Assembly: GCA_965220485.1 (NCBI GenBank)
Contig: OZ244832.1
Span: 3,472,001 to 3,536,000 of the forward strand
Reading direction: 5' to 3'
DNA: 64,000 nt
Origin: Aldehydirespirator sp965220485
GTDB lineage: Bacteria; Actinomycetota; Acidimicrobiia; Acidimicrobiales; Aldehydirespiratoraceae
Shown: one piece after another, positions 1 to 7,956 of the stretch
Numbering within the stretch: position 1 is the stretch's first letter
Layout: the number at the start of each line of letters is the position of its first letter
The notes under the pieces: model-generated
The model's database searches: none
What the model saw: the letters and a program-made list of their open reading frames with translations, nothing else
Told to the model about the DNA's origin: nothing
Position numbers and translations under genes: made by a program

Positions 1-183
1 GAGGTGGGCCGTCGATCCGCATCCCGTGTACAGGGTCGTTCCGGCAGCCAGGCGTTCCTGCAGCCGAGCCGCGGCCATCCCCGTCTCCACTGCCTTGGGC
101 CACAGCCGGGGCTGGGACGCGATCTCTGCCGCGGTGACGGCCCCGGGTTCGCCGCGGCGGGCTGGAGCTTGCGGCGCGGTCAT
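1..183 (-). CDS. SIS-domain sugar isomerase/deaminase-like protein, N-terminal part (runs off window)
   Basis: An ATG at 183 overlaps the stop of the DeoR gene as ATGA, and the frame stays open to the window edge (61 codons visible). The visible protein has the EIASQPRLWPKAVE segment and then TLYTGCGSTAHL. This is the start of AgaS/GlmS-isomerase-type SIS proteins, where a short helix with a conserved EI.SQP.LW is followed by the first strand and the GCGTS-like sugar-phosphate loop. The family isomerises or deaminates phosphosugars in the cytoplasm. As the last visible gene of the operon it would process the sugar imported by the ABC transporter upstream. Substrate cannot be told. The rest of the gene lies before base 1. 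Confidence 0.7.
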   Translation of the reverse strand, partial: MTAPQAPARRGEPGAVTAAEIASQPRLWPKAVETGMAAARLQERLAAGTTLYTGCGSTAHL

Positions 184-953
184 GCCGCGCTCGTCTGGGC
201 GCGCGGGGGCGCGATGGCGATTCCGAGCGCTTCGAACCGCCCGAGCTCTTCGTTGTCGCGGCTCGCGTCGGTGATGAGCAGGTCGATCGCGGTCGCCGGC
301 CCGACCGGGATGGGAGCGACGCGGCCGAGCTTGTGGGCCTCGGCCACCACCACCAGCCTCGGGGCCAGGTCCAGCACGACGCGGTCGGTGCCGGCCTCGG
401 GAGCGAACGTATTGGAGATGCCCGCCTCCGCGGAGATTCCCTGGACGCTGATGAACGCCGCCTCGAAGGGCATCTGGCGCAGCGTGTTCTCCGCGATCGG
501 ACCGATGAGCGACATCTCTCCCTTGCGGAACGCTCCGCCCGTCATCACGATGTTGATGCCCGGTGCGGCCGCCAGCTCGGACGCGACGTTGTGGGCGTTG
601 GTGATGACGGTCAGCTCGTGGCTGTCCAGCAGGCATTCCGCCAGGCAGGCCATGGTGGAGCCGCTGCCGATGAAGATCGTCGCGCCGGGGTAGATCTCCT
701 CTGTCGCCCGCCTCGCGAGCGCCATCTTGGCCGCGGCGCTATCGCGGCGGCGTGCGATCACCGGCGGCTCGTTGTCGTCGCTGAAGGTGACCCCGCCGTG
801 CATCCGCTCGAGACCCGACGCGCCGCTCAACTCCTGCAGGTCCCGACGTATGGTGGCCTCGCTGACCTTGAGGCGCTCGGCGAGTTGCCTCACAGTCATC
901 TGGCCGTGCTGGCGCAGGAGATCCTGCAGCGTCCTTTGGCGTACGCCCTTCAT
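180..953 (-). CDS. DeoR-family transcriptional regulator
   Basis: A 257-residue cytoplasmic DNA-binding repressor. Residues about 6-60 form the DeoR winged helix (QRTLQDLLRQHGQMTVRQLAERLKVSEATIRRDL region), followed by the ERMHGGV hinge typical of the family. The C-terminal part is the DeoRC sensor domain with an isomerase-like fold that binds a phosphosugar (IGSGSTMACLAE around residues 95-107 and VITNAHNVASELA). The start codon overlaps the oxidoreductase stop (950-953) and the stop overlaps the SIS-protein start (180-183), so it is co-transcribed with a sugar uptake and breakdown operon. By family habit it represses its own operon, and phosphorylated sugar intermediates release it. The effector is unknown. 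Confidence 0.9.
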   Translation of the reverse strand: MKGVRQRTLQDLLRQHGQMTVRQLAERLKVSEATIRRDLQELSGASGLERMHGGVTFSDDNEPPVIARRRDSAAAKMALARRATEEIYPGATIFIGSGSTMACLAECLLDSHELTVITNAHNVASELAAAPGINIVMTGGAFRKGEMSLIGPIAENTLRQMPFEAAFISVQGISAEAGISNTFAPEAGTDRVVLDLAPRLVVVAEAHKLGRVAPIPVGPATAIDLLITDASRDNEELGRFEALGIAIAPPRAQTSAA

Positions 954-2257
954 TGTCGGCTCCGATGTCGGTTCGATCCTGCCAGGAGTCTTGACAGATC
1001 TCTCGGGTCCAGGACCTCCCGCCGCAGGCGCGATTCCTCTGCGGCGAAGGCCACCTGGTGGCTGCGCAGCGCATCCGTGAACGCCCCCAGCCCGGCCTCG
1101 GTGGGACTGGCGATCTCGCTCAGGAAGCAGTCGATCAGGGCGTCGTCGCCGCCGGCATGGCCCGCATCGATCCCAGGCCCCAAGGGGGCGGAGGCATCGA
1201 AGCCAGAAGAATAGAAGCGTCTGCGGCGGTTGTGGAACGAGTAGATCTCCACTCCGTTGTGCGTGACGGTGGCCTCACCCCTGGTGCCGGCGATGACAGA
1301 GTGCCGCCCGCGCGCCTCGGTGAACGCCGTCACCGTGATCGAGGCGGTCTCGCCTGCGCTGAAGAGCAAGGACGCGACTTGAGTGTCGATGGCGTCATTG
1401 TCGCAGGTGTAGACGCACTGGCCGAATCTGGTGTGCTCCAGCGCATGCTGGACTGCGGCCACGGTCGCATCCTCGGCGATGGTCGATACCGGATGGGAGA
1501 AGTCGCCCGCATTTGCCATGTCGAGGTAGATGGATCTCGCGTCGTAGACACAGTCAACGCCGCAGTCGATGCAGCGGTCGGCGGCGCCGGCGGGGCGAAG
1601 CTCCGGCCGGAAGTGGTTGAGGGCGCCGAACGACGACACCGCGACGCACTCCGACCCGATCAGGTGCATCACCCAGTCCACGTCGTGGCAGGCCTTGCTC
1701 ACCATGAAGGGCGCAGCAACGGAGGTGGACCGCCAGTTGCCCCGGGTGAACGAGTGGGCGAAGTGCCAGAACCCGACCGGCTCGAGGTGGTGGATGTTCA
1801 CGATCTTGCCCACGGCGCCCTCCGCGATCAGGCTGCGAAGCACGCGGGTGTAGGGCGCGTAGCGCAGCACATGGGCGACGAGAATGGGTGGCGCGTCCTG
1901 TGGCAGCCCGTCTCGAAGCCGGGCGCACTCGGCCCACGAGGGGCCGATCGGCTTCTCGAGGAGGATGGGCACCCCGAGCGGCGCGAATCGCAGCGCCGGG
2001 TCCACGTGCAGGTCGTCCATGGTGGCGATGACCACGCCGTCGACTTGGCCCGCGGCCAGCTCCAGAGAGTCCCAGCTCACGGCCTGGTGGCCCTTCGCAA
2101 TGCCGAACCGCTCGCCGAAGCGCTCGCGCCTCACGTCGTCGGGCTCGGCCACCGCCGCGATCACCGCGCCCGATGCAGCCGCCAGCGCCGCGTGGGTCTG
2201 GCCGCGGTCGCCCGCGCCGATGACCGCCAAGCGGGGAGCGCGCCGGTGCCTGGTCAT
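950..2257 (-). CDS. Gfo/Idh/MocA-family NAD(P)-dependent oxidoreductase
   Basis: A 435-residue cytoplasmic oxidoreductase of the glucose-fructose oxidoreductase/inositol dehydrogenase type. The N-terminus LAVIGAGDRGQTHA is the Rossmann nucleotide loop, and LLEKPIGPS is the conserved EKP motif. Further on come the substrate-domain HDVDWVMHLIG motif and a cluster of cysteines (RCIDCGVDCVYDA, about residues 228-240) often seen in the longer sugar-acid members of the family. It probably oxidises the imported sugar or a derivative. I chose the ATG at 2257 because the Rossmann strand begins eight residues later. An alternative ATG at 2332 overlaps the permease stop (ATGA) and would add 25 residues, made by an in-frame 75-bp spaced duplication of the junction. 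The downstream end overlaps the DeoR gene. Confidence 0.88.
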   Translation of the reverse strand: MTRHRRAPRLAVIGAGDRGQTHAALAAASGAVIAAVAEPDDVRRERFGERFGIAKGHQAVSWDSLELAAGQVDGVVIATMDDLHVDPALRFAPLGVPILLEKPIGPSWAECARLRDGLPQDAPPILVAHVLRYAPYTRVLRSLIAEGAVGKIVNIHHLEPVGFWHFAHSFTRGNWRSTSVAAPFMVSKACHDVDWVMHLIGSECVAVSSFGALNHFRPELRPAGAADRCIDCGVDCVYDARSIYLDMANAGDFSHPVSTIAEDATVAAVQHALEHTRFGQCVYTCDNDAIDTQVASLLFSAGETASITVTAFTEARGRHSVIAGTRGEATVTHNGVEIYSFHNRRRRFYSSGFDASAPLGPGIDAGHAGGDDALIDCFLSEIASPTEAGLGAFTDALRSHQVAFAAEESRLRREVLDPRDLSRLLAGSNRHRSRQ

Positions 2258-2340
2258 CCCTTCAGCGCGTGCAGCGGGTGCTGCCGTCGGTGAAGGTCCA
2301 CCTGGGCGGGGAGGGCGCTGGTGCCTGGTCATCCCTTCAG
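2245..2340. repeat. In-frame direct repeat of a stop/start junction
   Basis: A 21-bp sequence at 2245-2265 recurs exactly at 2320-2340, 75 bp (25 codons) apart. On the minus strand each copy reads CTGAAGGGATGACCAGGCAC plus one base. It contains the end of the permease gene (Leu-Lys-Gly-stop) fused to the start of the oxidoreductase (Met-Thr-Arg-His). Only the 2329-2332 copy lies at the real permease stop; the other gives AEGMTRH inside the longer reading frame. Confidence 0.85.
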
Positions 2341-3222
2341 CCCTGTGAGGGTGATGCCCCGGATCAGGTGCTTCTGGGCGATGGCGAAGACGATGAGGAG
2401 CGGCACGATCGACGTCGTGGCGGCCGCCATCATCAAGCCCCACTCCTGGATGTAGCCCGAGGCGAAGAGAAAGATGCCGACGCTGATGACCCGCCGGCTG
2501 TTGTCGGACGCGGCCACCAGCGACCAGAGGAACTCGTTCCAGGAGTAGAGGGCCACCAGCAGCCCGAACGCCGCGATGTGGGCCCGGGCCGCGGGCAGGC
2601 CGATGTGCCAGAACACCCGCCACGGCCGGCAGCCGTCCAGCTTGGCCGCGTCGATCAGATCCCGGGGGAGCGTGAGGAAGAACTGCCGGAACAGGAACAC
2701 GCCGAACGCCGACCAGATGGTGGGGACGACCAGCCCCGCGTAGGTGTTCACCCAGCCCAGGCGGCGGATGATCACGAAGTTAGGGACGAGCGTGACCGGC
2801 GGGGGGATCATGAGGATCACGAGCACCGCGATGAACAGGATCGTCTGGCCCTTGAACCTGAAGCGGGCGAAGGCGTACCCGGCGGTGGCCGCTAGGGCCA
2901 CCTGGGCGACGACCCGCATGACGGTGACCACGACGGTGTTCCAGTAGAACGTGGCGAAGGGGACCCGCTCGAAGATCTCTATGTAGTTGTCCCAGTTGAA
3001 GTCCTTGGGGATGATGTTGAGTCCCGCCCGGAGGTACTCCGTGGACCCCTTCAGCGAAGTGGAGATCATCCACACGAAGGGCATGACGTAGATCACCGCG
3101 AGCGTCGTCAGCGCCGCGTGCAGCAACAGGCGGGGGCCGCGGCGCCGGATCATGCCCGCCGCGGCGGTGCCGACGTGTCGCAGGCGTCGAGCGGGATCGG
3201 CGAGCGCCGCGGGCTCACTCAT
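2329..3222 (-). CDS. Carbohydrate ABC transporter permease (MalG-like)
   Basis: A 297-residue integral membrane protein with six predicted hydrophobic segments, the first near residues 33-58. The cytoplasmic EAA loop, which docks to the ATPase, reads DAAKLDGCRPWRVFWHIGLP (about residues 190-210), matching the EAA---G---------I-LP consensus of CUT1 permeases. It forms the membrane pore with the partner permease directly upstream. The start overlaps the partner's stop by 8 bp, and its stop overlaps the next gene. No ATPase subunit is encoded in this operon, which is usual for CUT1 systems that share a common MsiK-type ATPase; that ATPase is not in the window. Confidence 0.92.
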   Translation of the reverse strand: MSEPAALADPARRLRHVGTAAAGMIRRRGPRLLLHAALTTLAVIYVMPFVWMISTSLKGSTEYLRAGLNIIPKDFNWDNYIEIFERVPFATFYWNTVVVTVMRVVAQVALAATAGYAFARFRFKGQTILFIAVLVILMIPPPVTLVPNFVIIRRLGWVNTYAGLVVPTIWSAFGVFLFRQFFLTLPRDLIDAAKLDGCRPWRVFWHIGLPAARAHIAAFGLLVALYSWNEFLWSLVAASDNSRRVISVGIFLFASGYIQEWGLMMAAATTSIVPLLIVFAIAQKHLIRGITLTGLKG

Positions 3223-4156
3223 AGTGGACCCACTTCTTCTGCATCCTGAACTGGATCGCGGTGAACGCCAGGATCACTGCCAGCAGCAGCAGCGACGCCG
3301 CGGCCGCCCTGCCCATCCGCAGGCTCTCGAAGGCGTCCTGGTAGATGTCGAACACGACGGTGCGGGTTGAGTTCAGCGGTCCCCCGGTGGGGGTGAGGAT
3401 GATGACCGCGTCGAAGGTCTGGAAGGCGGCGATGGACCCGGTGACGAATAGGAAGAACAGCGACGGCGACAGCAGCGGCAGCGTGACGTGGCGGAAGCGC
3501 TGCCAGGGTGTCGCCCCGTCCACGATGGCGGCCTCGTAGTACACCTCGGGGATGTTCTGAAGGCCGGCGAGGATTATCAGCAGGAACAGGCCGCTCTGGC
3601 GCCAGACCTCCATGGCCATCACGGCCCAGAGCGCCGAGCCCGGCCGGGAGAGCCATTCCACTCGATCCAGGCCCAGCGGGCTGAGAAGCTGGTCGAAGAG
3701 CCCGGTGTCGGGCGCGTACAGCCACCGCCACACGATGGCGGAGGCCACCGGCATGGTGACCAGCGGCAGGAAGAAGGCGAGCCGGTAGATGCTGCGGAAC
3801 CGGATGCTCGAGTTCAGCGCCATCCCCAGGCCCACAACCAGCACGATGGTGAGCGGCACGCCGATCAGGGTCAGCTTGGCCGTGTTCCACAGCGCCTTGC
3901 GGAAGACCTCGTCGCCGATCAGGTATCGGTAGTTCTCGAGCCCGAGCCACCTCGGGGGCTTGAGCAGGTTGTAGCGGGTGAGGCTGAAGTAGGACGCCGC
4001 GCTGATGGCTATGTAGTAGAAGACCGCGATCCCGACGATGAAGGGCGCCAGGAAGTTGAAGGCCCAGATGCGCTCGCCCCGGGTGGCGGCGTCACGGCGC
4101 CGCTTGGAGGCCGTGTTCGGCTTCGGGTTCTCGGGTGCTCCGGTGATGCTGATCAT
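3215..4156 (-). CDS. Carbohydrate ABC transporter permease (MalF-like)
   Basis: A 313-residue inner-membrane permease. A basic N-terminal tail (KRRRDAATRGERI) precedes the first membrane segment (FLAPFIVGIAVFYYIAI), and five further hydrophobic stretches follow. The EAA loop is EAAIVDGATPWQRFRHVTLP (about residues 222-241). It pairs with the MalG-like protein that follows with an 8-bp overlap. A 213-bp gap with no gene separates it from the binding protein upstream (4157-4369). That gap may allow unequal expression of the binding protein and permeases, but I found no convincing terminator in it. Confidence 0.92.
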   Translation of the reverse strand: MISITGAPENPKPNTASKRRRDAATRGERIWAFNFLAPFIVGIAVFYYIAISAASYFSLTRYNLLKPPRWLGLENYRYLIGDEVFRKALWNTAKLTLIGVPLTIVLVVGLGMALNSSIRFRSIYRLAFFLPLVTMPVASAIVWRWLYAPDTGLFDQLLSPLGLDRVEWLSRPGSALWAVMAMEVWRQSGLFLLIILAGLQNIPEVYYEAAIVDGATPWQRFRHVTLPLLSPSLFFLFVTGSIAAFQTFDAVIILTPTGGPLNSTRTVVFDIYQDAFESLRMGRAAAASLLLLAVILAFTAIQFRMQKKWVHYE

Positions 4157-4369
4157 TGCTTGGGCCGCATCGTCTAGGTTGCTCGGCGTCCAGCTTGCTC
4201 GACGAGTCGCAGGTGGCGGGGATAGTACAGGCGGCGCTGCGCGGCCCCCGCCGGACCATGAGAGGGGGGATCCGGCCGGGACGGCACACCCCGCCCGACG
4301 CGGAGCCTGTGCGCCATTCAGGCTGGCCGATGACGCACAGGCCCCTCTTGGTCGTGGCCGGGCGAGTGC

Positions 4370-5752
4370 CTAGCCGGTGAACCGGTTGTCGTCGATGTAA
4401 GCGTCGGCGGCCGCGGCGATCTCGTCGCACGCCTCGGGGAACGTGTAGTTGCCGCGGAAGGTGTCCTGGATCACCGGACGAGCCGCCTCCCAGTACCACG
4501 ACGCGGGAGCGACCGCCACGGGGAACGGCTTGGCGTACTCGACCTCGTCGAGCAGCACCTGCACGTTCATCTCGTCGCTGAAGCCGTCGAGCCACACTTG
4601 CTGGGTTCCGGCGTAGCTCGGGATCACCGTTCCGATCTCGGCCTGGATGAGGTGCACCTCCTCGGTGGCCAGGAACTTCAGGAACTCCCACGCCGCATCA
4701 TGGTGGTCGCTGTCGGACGGGATTCCCCAGGCCAGGCCGTGGATGGTGTTGCCGCGCTGCTTGCCTGAGGGAAGCGGCGCAACGTCGATGTCGAACTCCG
4801 AGTCGGCGTAGCTGCGGGCCGCCCAGGAGCCGTCCTGCATCATTGCGATCCGCCCACCGGCGAACAGGCCCCAGTGATGGTCCACGTCCTGGGTGACCTG
4901 GTCGGGCGCGGTGCCGTCGGTGTGGAAGCTGTAAAGGAACTGGAGCGCCTCGCAGGCTGCGGGCTCGCCGAAGAGGGAGTGAGTGCCGTCCTCGGATATG
5001 GCCTCGCCACCGTTCTGGCGGATCAGGTTGAGCTCGAACTCCTGGATGGACGTGCCCCCGGCGTAGCCCCACACGTCGTCGGTGGTGAGCGCGGCCGCGG
5101 CCGCCTTCAGGTCGTCCCAGGTCCAGGTCTCGTCGGGATAGTCCAGGCCCGCCTCGTCGAACAGGTCGGTGCGGTAGAACAGGCCGACCGTGTCGAAGTC
5201 CTTCGAGATGCCGTACAGCTCGCCGTCGAGGGTGTAGGAGTCGACCAGGGCCTCCGGGAAGGGCGAGAGGTCGACGCCGTCGCGCTCGACGAGGTCGGTG
5301 ATCGGCAACAGGGCGTCGTTCAGGGCCAGGTCCGGGTAGTTGGGGACGTTGATCCACATGAGGTCGGGCGGGTCGCCGCCCGCGATCTGTGTCTTGACGA
5401 CGGTCCAGTAGTCCGCCGGGATCACCTCGACATTGATCGAGATGTTCGGGTTGTCCTCCTGGAAGGCCTCGATGATCTGCTCATGGAGCTCGACCTGCCT
5501 GTCGTCCCAGATCACGAGACGGAGCTCGACCTCCTCCATCGGCGCGGTGGTCTCTTCGGGCGCGGTGGTCTCTTCAGGTTCGGCGGGCGCTGCGGGCGCT
5601 TCGGGCGCGGTGGTCTCTTCAGGTTCGGCGGGCGCTTCGGGCGCGGCGGTGTCCGGCGCTGCGTCGTCGTCGTCGCCGCAGGCTGCGGCCAAGAGCGCGA
5701 AGGCGAGCAGCAGCCCAACTACGGCCCGGATTCTCCTTGTCTTGGTTGTCAT
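4370..5752 (-). CDS. Sugar-binding lipoprotein of an ABC transporter
   Basis: A 460-residue extracellular solute-binding protein. I chose the ATG at 5752 because it is preceded by GGAGGGAAC and begins MTTKTRR, a signal peptide ending in the lipobox LLAAACGDDDD, with the lipidated Cys at about residue 24. A low-complexity Glu/Ala/Pro/Thr linker of imperfect EETTAPEAPA repeats (about residues 30-75) follows, then the mature binding domain (VELRLVIWDDRQVELHEQII..., typical of MalE/UgpB-type family 1 proteins). It captures the sugar outside the membrane and delivers it to the two permeases downstream. The linker probably spaces the domain from the membrane. The DNA for the linker is repetitive and could vary in length. 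Confidence 0.92.
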   Translation of the reverse strand: MTTKTRRIRAVVGLLLAFALLAAACGDDDDAAPDTAAPEAPAEPEETTAPEAPAAPAEPEETTAPEETTAPMEEVELRLVIWDDRQVELHEQIIEAFQEDNPNISINVEVIPADYWTVVKTQIAGGDPPDLMWINVPNYPDLALNDALLPITDLVERDGVDLSPFPEALVDSYTLDGELYGISKDFDTVGLFYRTDLFDEAGLDYPDETWTWDDLKAAAAALTTDDVWGYAGGTSIQEFELNLIRQNGGEAISEDGTHSLFGEPAACEALQFLYSFHTDGTAPDQVTQDVDHHWGLFAGGRIAMMQDGSWAARSYADSEFDIDVAPLPSGKQRGNTIHGLAWGIPSDSDHHDAAWEFLKFLATEEVHLIQAEIGTVIPSYAGTQQVWLDGFSDEMNVQVLLDEVEYAKPFPVAVAPASWYWEAARPVIQDTFRGNYTFPEACDEIAAAADAYIDDNRFTG

Positions 5753-5824
5753 GTTCCCTCCTTGGGGTCGCGGCTTCCCTCCTTGGGGATCGCTGCGCCG
5801 ACGACAGTAGCAGTAATGAGCAGA

Positions 5825-5854
5825 GATGTGCAAGAACAATCAGAAATATGCAAT
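5825..5854. promoter_or_regulatory. Candidate operator: two direct repeats spaced 20 bp
   Basis: Upstream of the binding-protein gene, GATGTGCAAG (5825-5834) and AATATGCAAT (5845-5854) share the core ATNTGCAA and are exactly 20 bp apart, two helical turns. They sit in a locally AT-rich stretch 70-100 bp before the ATG. A DeoR-type regulator encoded in the same operon is the obvious candidate binder, but that link is inference. The AGGAGGGAA segment also occurs twice between here and the start codon. Confidence 0.35.
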
Positions 5855-6161
5855 CACAGTCGCCGCACCAGCACGACGCAGTCTTGGAAGTCGCTGCTGT
5901 AGGCCAGCAACTCGCGTATCAGACACGCGTTGGTCAGCCCCGATCGATTTGGGGGCTCGGTGAGTTCGGCGGCGGTGAACCAGCCACCGGCCGCGAGCTG
6001 GGCATATAGCGTCGTGCCGGTTTGCCCGTCCCCGCGGCGGCATCGGCGTGGATCTCGGCGCGATGGGCGATCCAGGCAGTGAGATCTGAGGCGAGGCTGC
6101 GGTGAGCGTCCTCGAACCAGGGCCAGCTCAGCCAGTGGTCTGGCTCCACCGCCCGATTCAT
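5854..6161 (-). pseudogene. Broken acyl-CoA dehydrogenase N-terminus
   Basis: The ATG at 6161 overlaps the MerR stop (ATGA), and the first 33 codons read MNRAVEPDHWLSWPWFEDAH then RSLASDLTAWI, which resembles the N-terminus of short acyl-CoA dehydrogenases (WPFFDDAHR.LA..LDAW). After about 6070 the match moves to another frame: LYAQLAAGGWFTAAELTE then NACLIRELLAYSSDFQD, again typical of the family. This frame stops at 5854. So the gene is frameshifted and lacks its FAD and catalytic domains, about 300 residues. The overlap suggests it was once the regulated partner of the MerR gene. Confidence 0.65.
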
Positions 6162-6952
6162 GGGCCCGGTTCGAGGCCGATGGCAACGATGACTTCGCGT
6201 GCGCGGTATTCCTCGACCACGACTCCTGCCGGCTTGCGGCGGTTGGCCTCGCACCAGTCCCGGAGGGCCGCGTAGGCACTGGCGAGAGGTCCGTCCCCTT
6301 CATGGAGGGTGACCGCATAGTCGCCACCAGGGAGTTCGACAGTCGGGATCGAGTCGGGGAGGGGTGGACTGATGTCGGCGTAGACGACGGTCGCCACCGG
6401 ATCCGTCTCAAGATCGAGAGGGAAAATCGCCCCGTACCATGTCGGATCGGCGACTCCGGCAGCTCGGAGTTGCGCTCTGAGGCTCACGATCAAGCGTCGG
6501 GTGTGCAGGGCGGCCGATTGGCTGGGCGTCGTTCCGGACACGCTCACCATCAGCGAAGGTGACCGCGACTCGACCGTCACGTGATGGAGGCGTCGGCGAG
6601 CGTGGGCGACGACCAACTCGTCAAGCCGTGCGACAGCCTTCCTGCGATCCTCCATCTCGCCGGCCAGCCGACAACGATGCGCCGCCAGGGCCATCGAGAG
6701 CTCGACGTCTCCGTTCGTGATCGCGGCGATCTGCGCTGGTGGCATGCCGAGCTGTCGCAGGTCGCTCACTATGAGGGCCGTGTCGAGTTGAGTCGGGGCG
6801 TAGTACCGGTAGCCGCTGGATTCGTCGACGCGGGAAGGTTCGAGCACTCCGAGTTCGTGGTAGTAGCGCAGCGTCGAGACGGGCAGACGAGACCAGCGGG
6901 CAAACTCGCCGATCGGCAGCTCTCGGCCTCTCACCGGTTCGCCCGTCGCCAT
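6158..6952 (-). CDS. MerR-family regulator with C-terminal effector-binding domain
   Basis: A 264-residue transcription regulator. Residues about 10-80 are the MerR helix-turn-helix and wing (IGEFARWSRLPVSTLRYYHELGVLEP, then YRYYAPTQLDTALIVSDLR). A coiled linker follows (around RCRLAGEMEDRRKAVARLDE), then a GyrI-like small-molecule domain (about residues 115-264). The latter has the PxG(E/D)YAVTLHEG(D/P) strand (ELPGGDYAVTLHEGDGPLA) and LRDWCEANRR. Such proteins twist spaced promoters and respond to hydrophobic or cationic ligands. It overlaps the VOC gene upstream by 22 bp and the broken acyl-CoA dehydrogenase downstream by 4 bp. The ligand is unknown. Confidence 0.88.
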   Translation of the reverse strand: MATGEPVRGRELPIGEFARWSRLPVSTLRYYHELGVLEPSRVDESSGYRYYAPTQLDTALIVSDLRQLGMPPAQIAAITNGDVELSMALAAHRCRLAGEMEDRRKAVARLDELVVAHARRRLHHVTVESRSPSLMVSVSGTTPSQSAALHTRRLIVSLRAQLRAAGVADPTWYGAIFPLDLETDPVATVVYADISPPLPDSIPTVELPGGDYAVTLHEGDGPLASAYAALRDWCEANRRKPAGVVVEEYRAREVIVAIGLEPGP

Positions 6953-7377
6953 CGAGCCACCTCCCTGAGGAACGCCGCTGCCGGTCTGATGGTCTGCACC
7001 ACGTCGACCAGCGAGCCGCTCGGATCCTGCGTCATGAAGTGCCGATGGCCGAAGGCCTCGTCTCGCAGCGACAGCACGATCCGTAGGCTGGCATCGATCG
7101 CCCGCTCGTGCACTTCGCCGACATCATCGACCTCGAAGGTAACCAGCACACCGGCAGGGTTGACACCGAACGGAGCTGGCACCGACTCGTGGTCAGGCAA
7201 GACCAGCGCAAGCTGCTGAGACGCATCATCCGGTGATGCGAGCGCGGTGTACCAGCCGCACTCGAACACCACTCGTAGGTCCACCAGCGCGCAATAGAAA
7301 TCCCGGCTGGTGTCGAGGTCACGGCAGCACAGCACCGGAAACAGGCTTCGGATCACCATCGCATGATCGACCCTCAA
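6931..7377 (-). CDS. VOC-superfamily (glyoxalase/bleomycin-resistance-like) protein
   Basis: A 148-residue small cytoplasmic protein. The pattern is two beta-alpha-beta-beta-beta units: SLFPVLCCRDLDTSRDFYCALVDL begins the first (about residues 11-34), and VLVTFEVDDVGEVHERAI the second (about residues 72-90), ending HFMTQDPSGSLVDVVQ. The metal-site Glu/His positions are only partly recognisable, so it may bind a ligand without catalysis. An alternative ATG at 7359 (MVIRSLF) is possible; it lies closer to the domain. It overlaps the MerR gene by 22 bp, so the two are expressed together, and the VOC protein may modify or sequester the MerR ligand. That role is inference. Confidence 0.82.
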   Translation of the reverse strand: MRVDHAMVIRSLFPVLCCRDLDTSRDFYCALVDLRVVFECGWYTALASPDDASQQLALVLPDHESVPAPFGVNPAGVLVTFEVDDVGEVHERAIDASLRIVLSLRDEAFGHRHFMTQDPSGSLVDVVQTIRPAAAFLREVARWRRANR

Positions 7378-7544
7378 GCCACTGGAGAGTCAAGCCGAAC
7401 TGCAGATCTTGCCAGGCCAACACACAAACGCCGACTTCAGAAAGGAACCGCCCTGTGAGCCTCACCGGGTATTGCGCAGGCTCCGACCCCTTGAGAGGAT
7501 GGAGCCATGACAGAGCAGCGACGTCGGGGGAAGTACCCCGATGG

Positions 7545-7799
7545 GTGCCAACCGATCACGGTGGCGGGCTTGACGATCAACATCACCGGTGTGAGACCGG
7601 CCCGGCCGAACGCACGCGACAACAGCGCGAGAACGGTCCGGTCCGTCGGCGTGAACCTGGGGCGATCGATCTGCCGCTGCAGAACGCTCACCTGATGGCG
7701 AAGGGCGAGGATCTCGGCGTCACGCTTGTCACCCGAAACCAACAGCAACCCGACACGAGCGATCAACAGCCGCAGCAGGTGCGAAAGGACCGAAGACAC
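7545..7799 (-). pseudogene. N-terminal fragment of an integrase-core transposase
   Basis: Eighty-five codons on the minus strand read as the N-terminus of an IS481/IS3-type integrase: SGDKRDAEILALRHQ, VLQRQIDRPRF, TDRTVLALLSRAF, LIVKPATVIGWH. The homology stops abruptly after VIGWH at about 7545. The frame then runs to a stop at 7437 with unrelated residues. The whole DDE catalytic core is missing. It marks a rearrangement at the edge of the accessory region. Confidence 0.65.
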
Positions 7800-7956
7800 A
7801 GCCAGTCACGGTACTGGCCGCTAGCGCCATGACCTGCGGTGACGCGTTCTCGGCACCCTCAGGGGAGCGATTCCCAGTTAGAGCATATCCCCAGCGAATT
7901 GCAGTATCTAATGGTCTTCGTTCTCAGTGCGGCATCTCGGCACTGAGACAGTCTAT

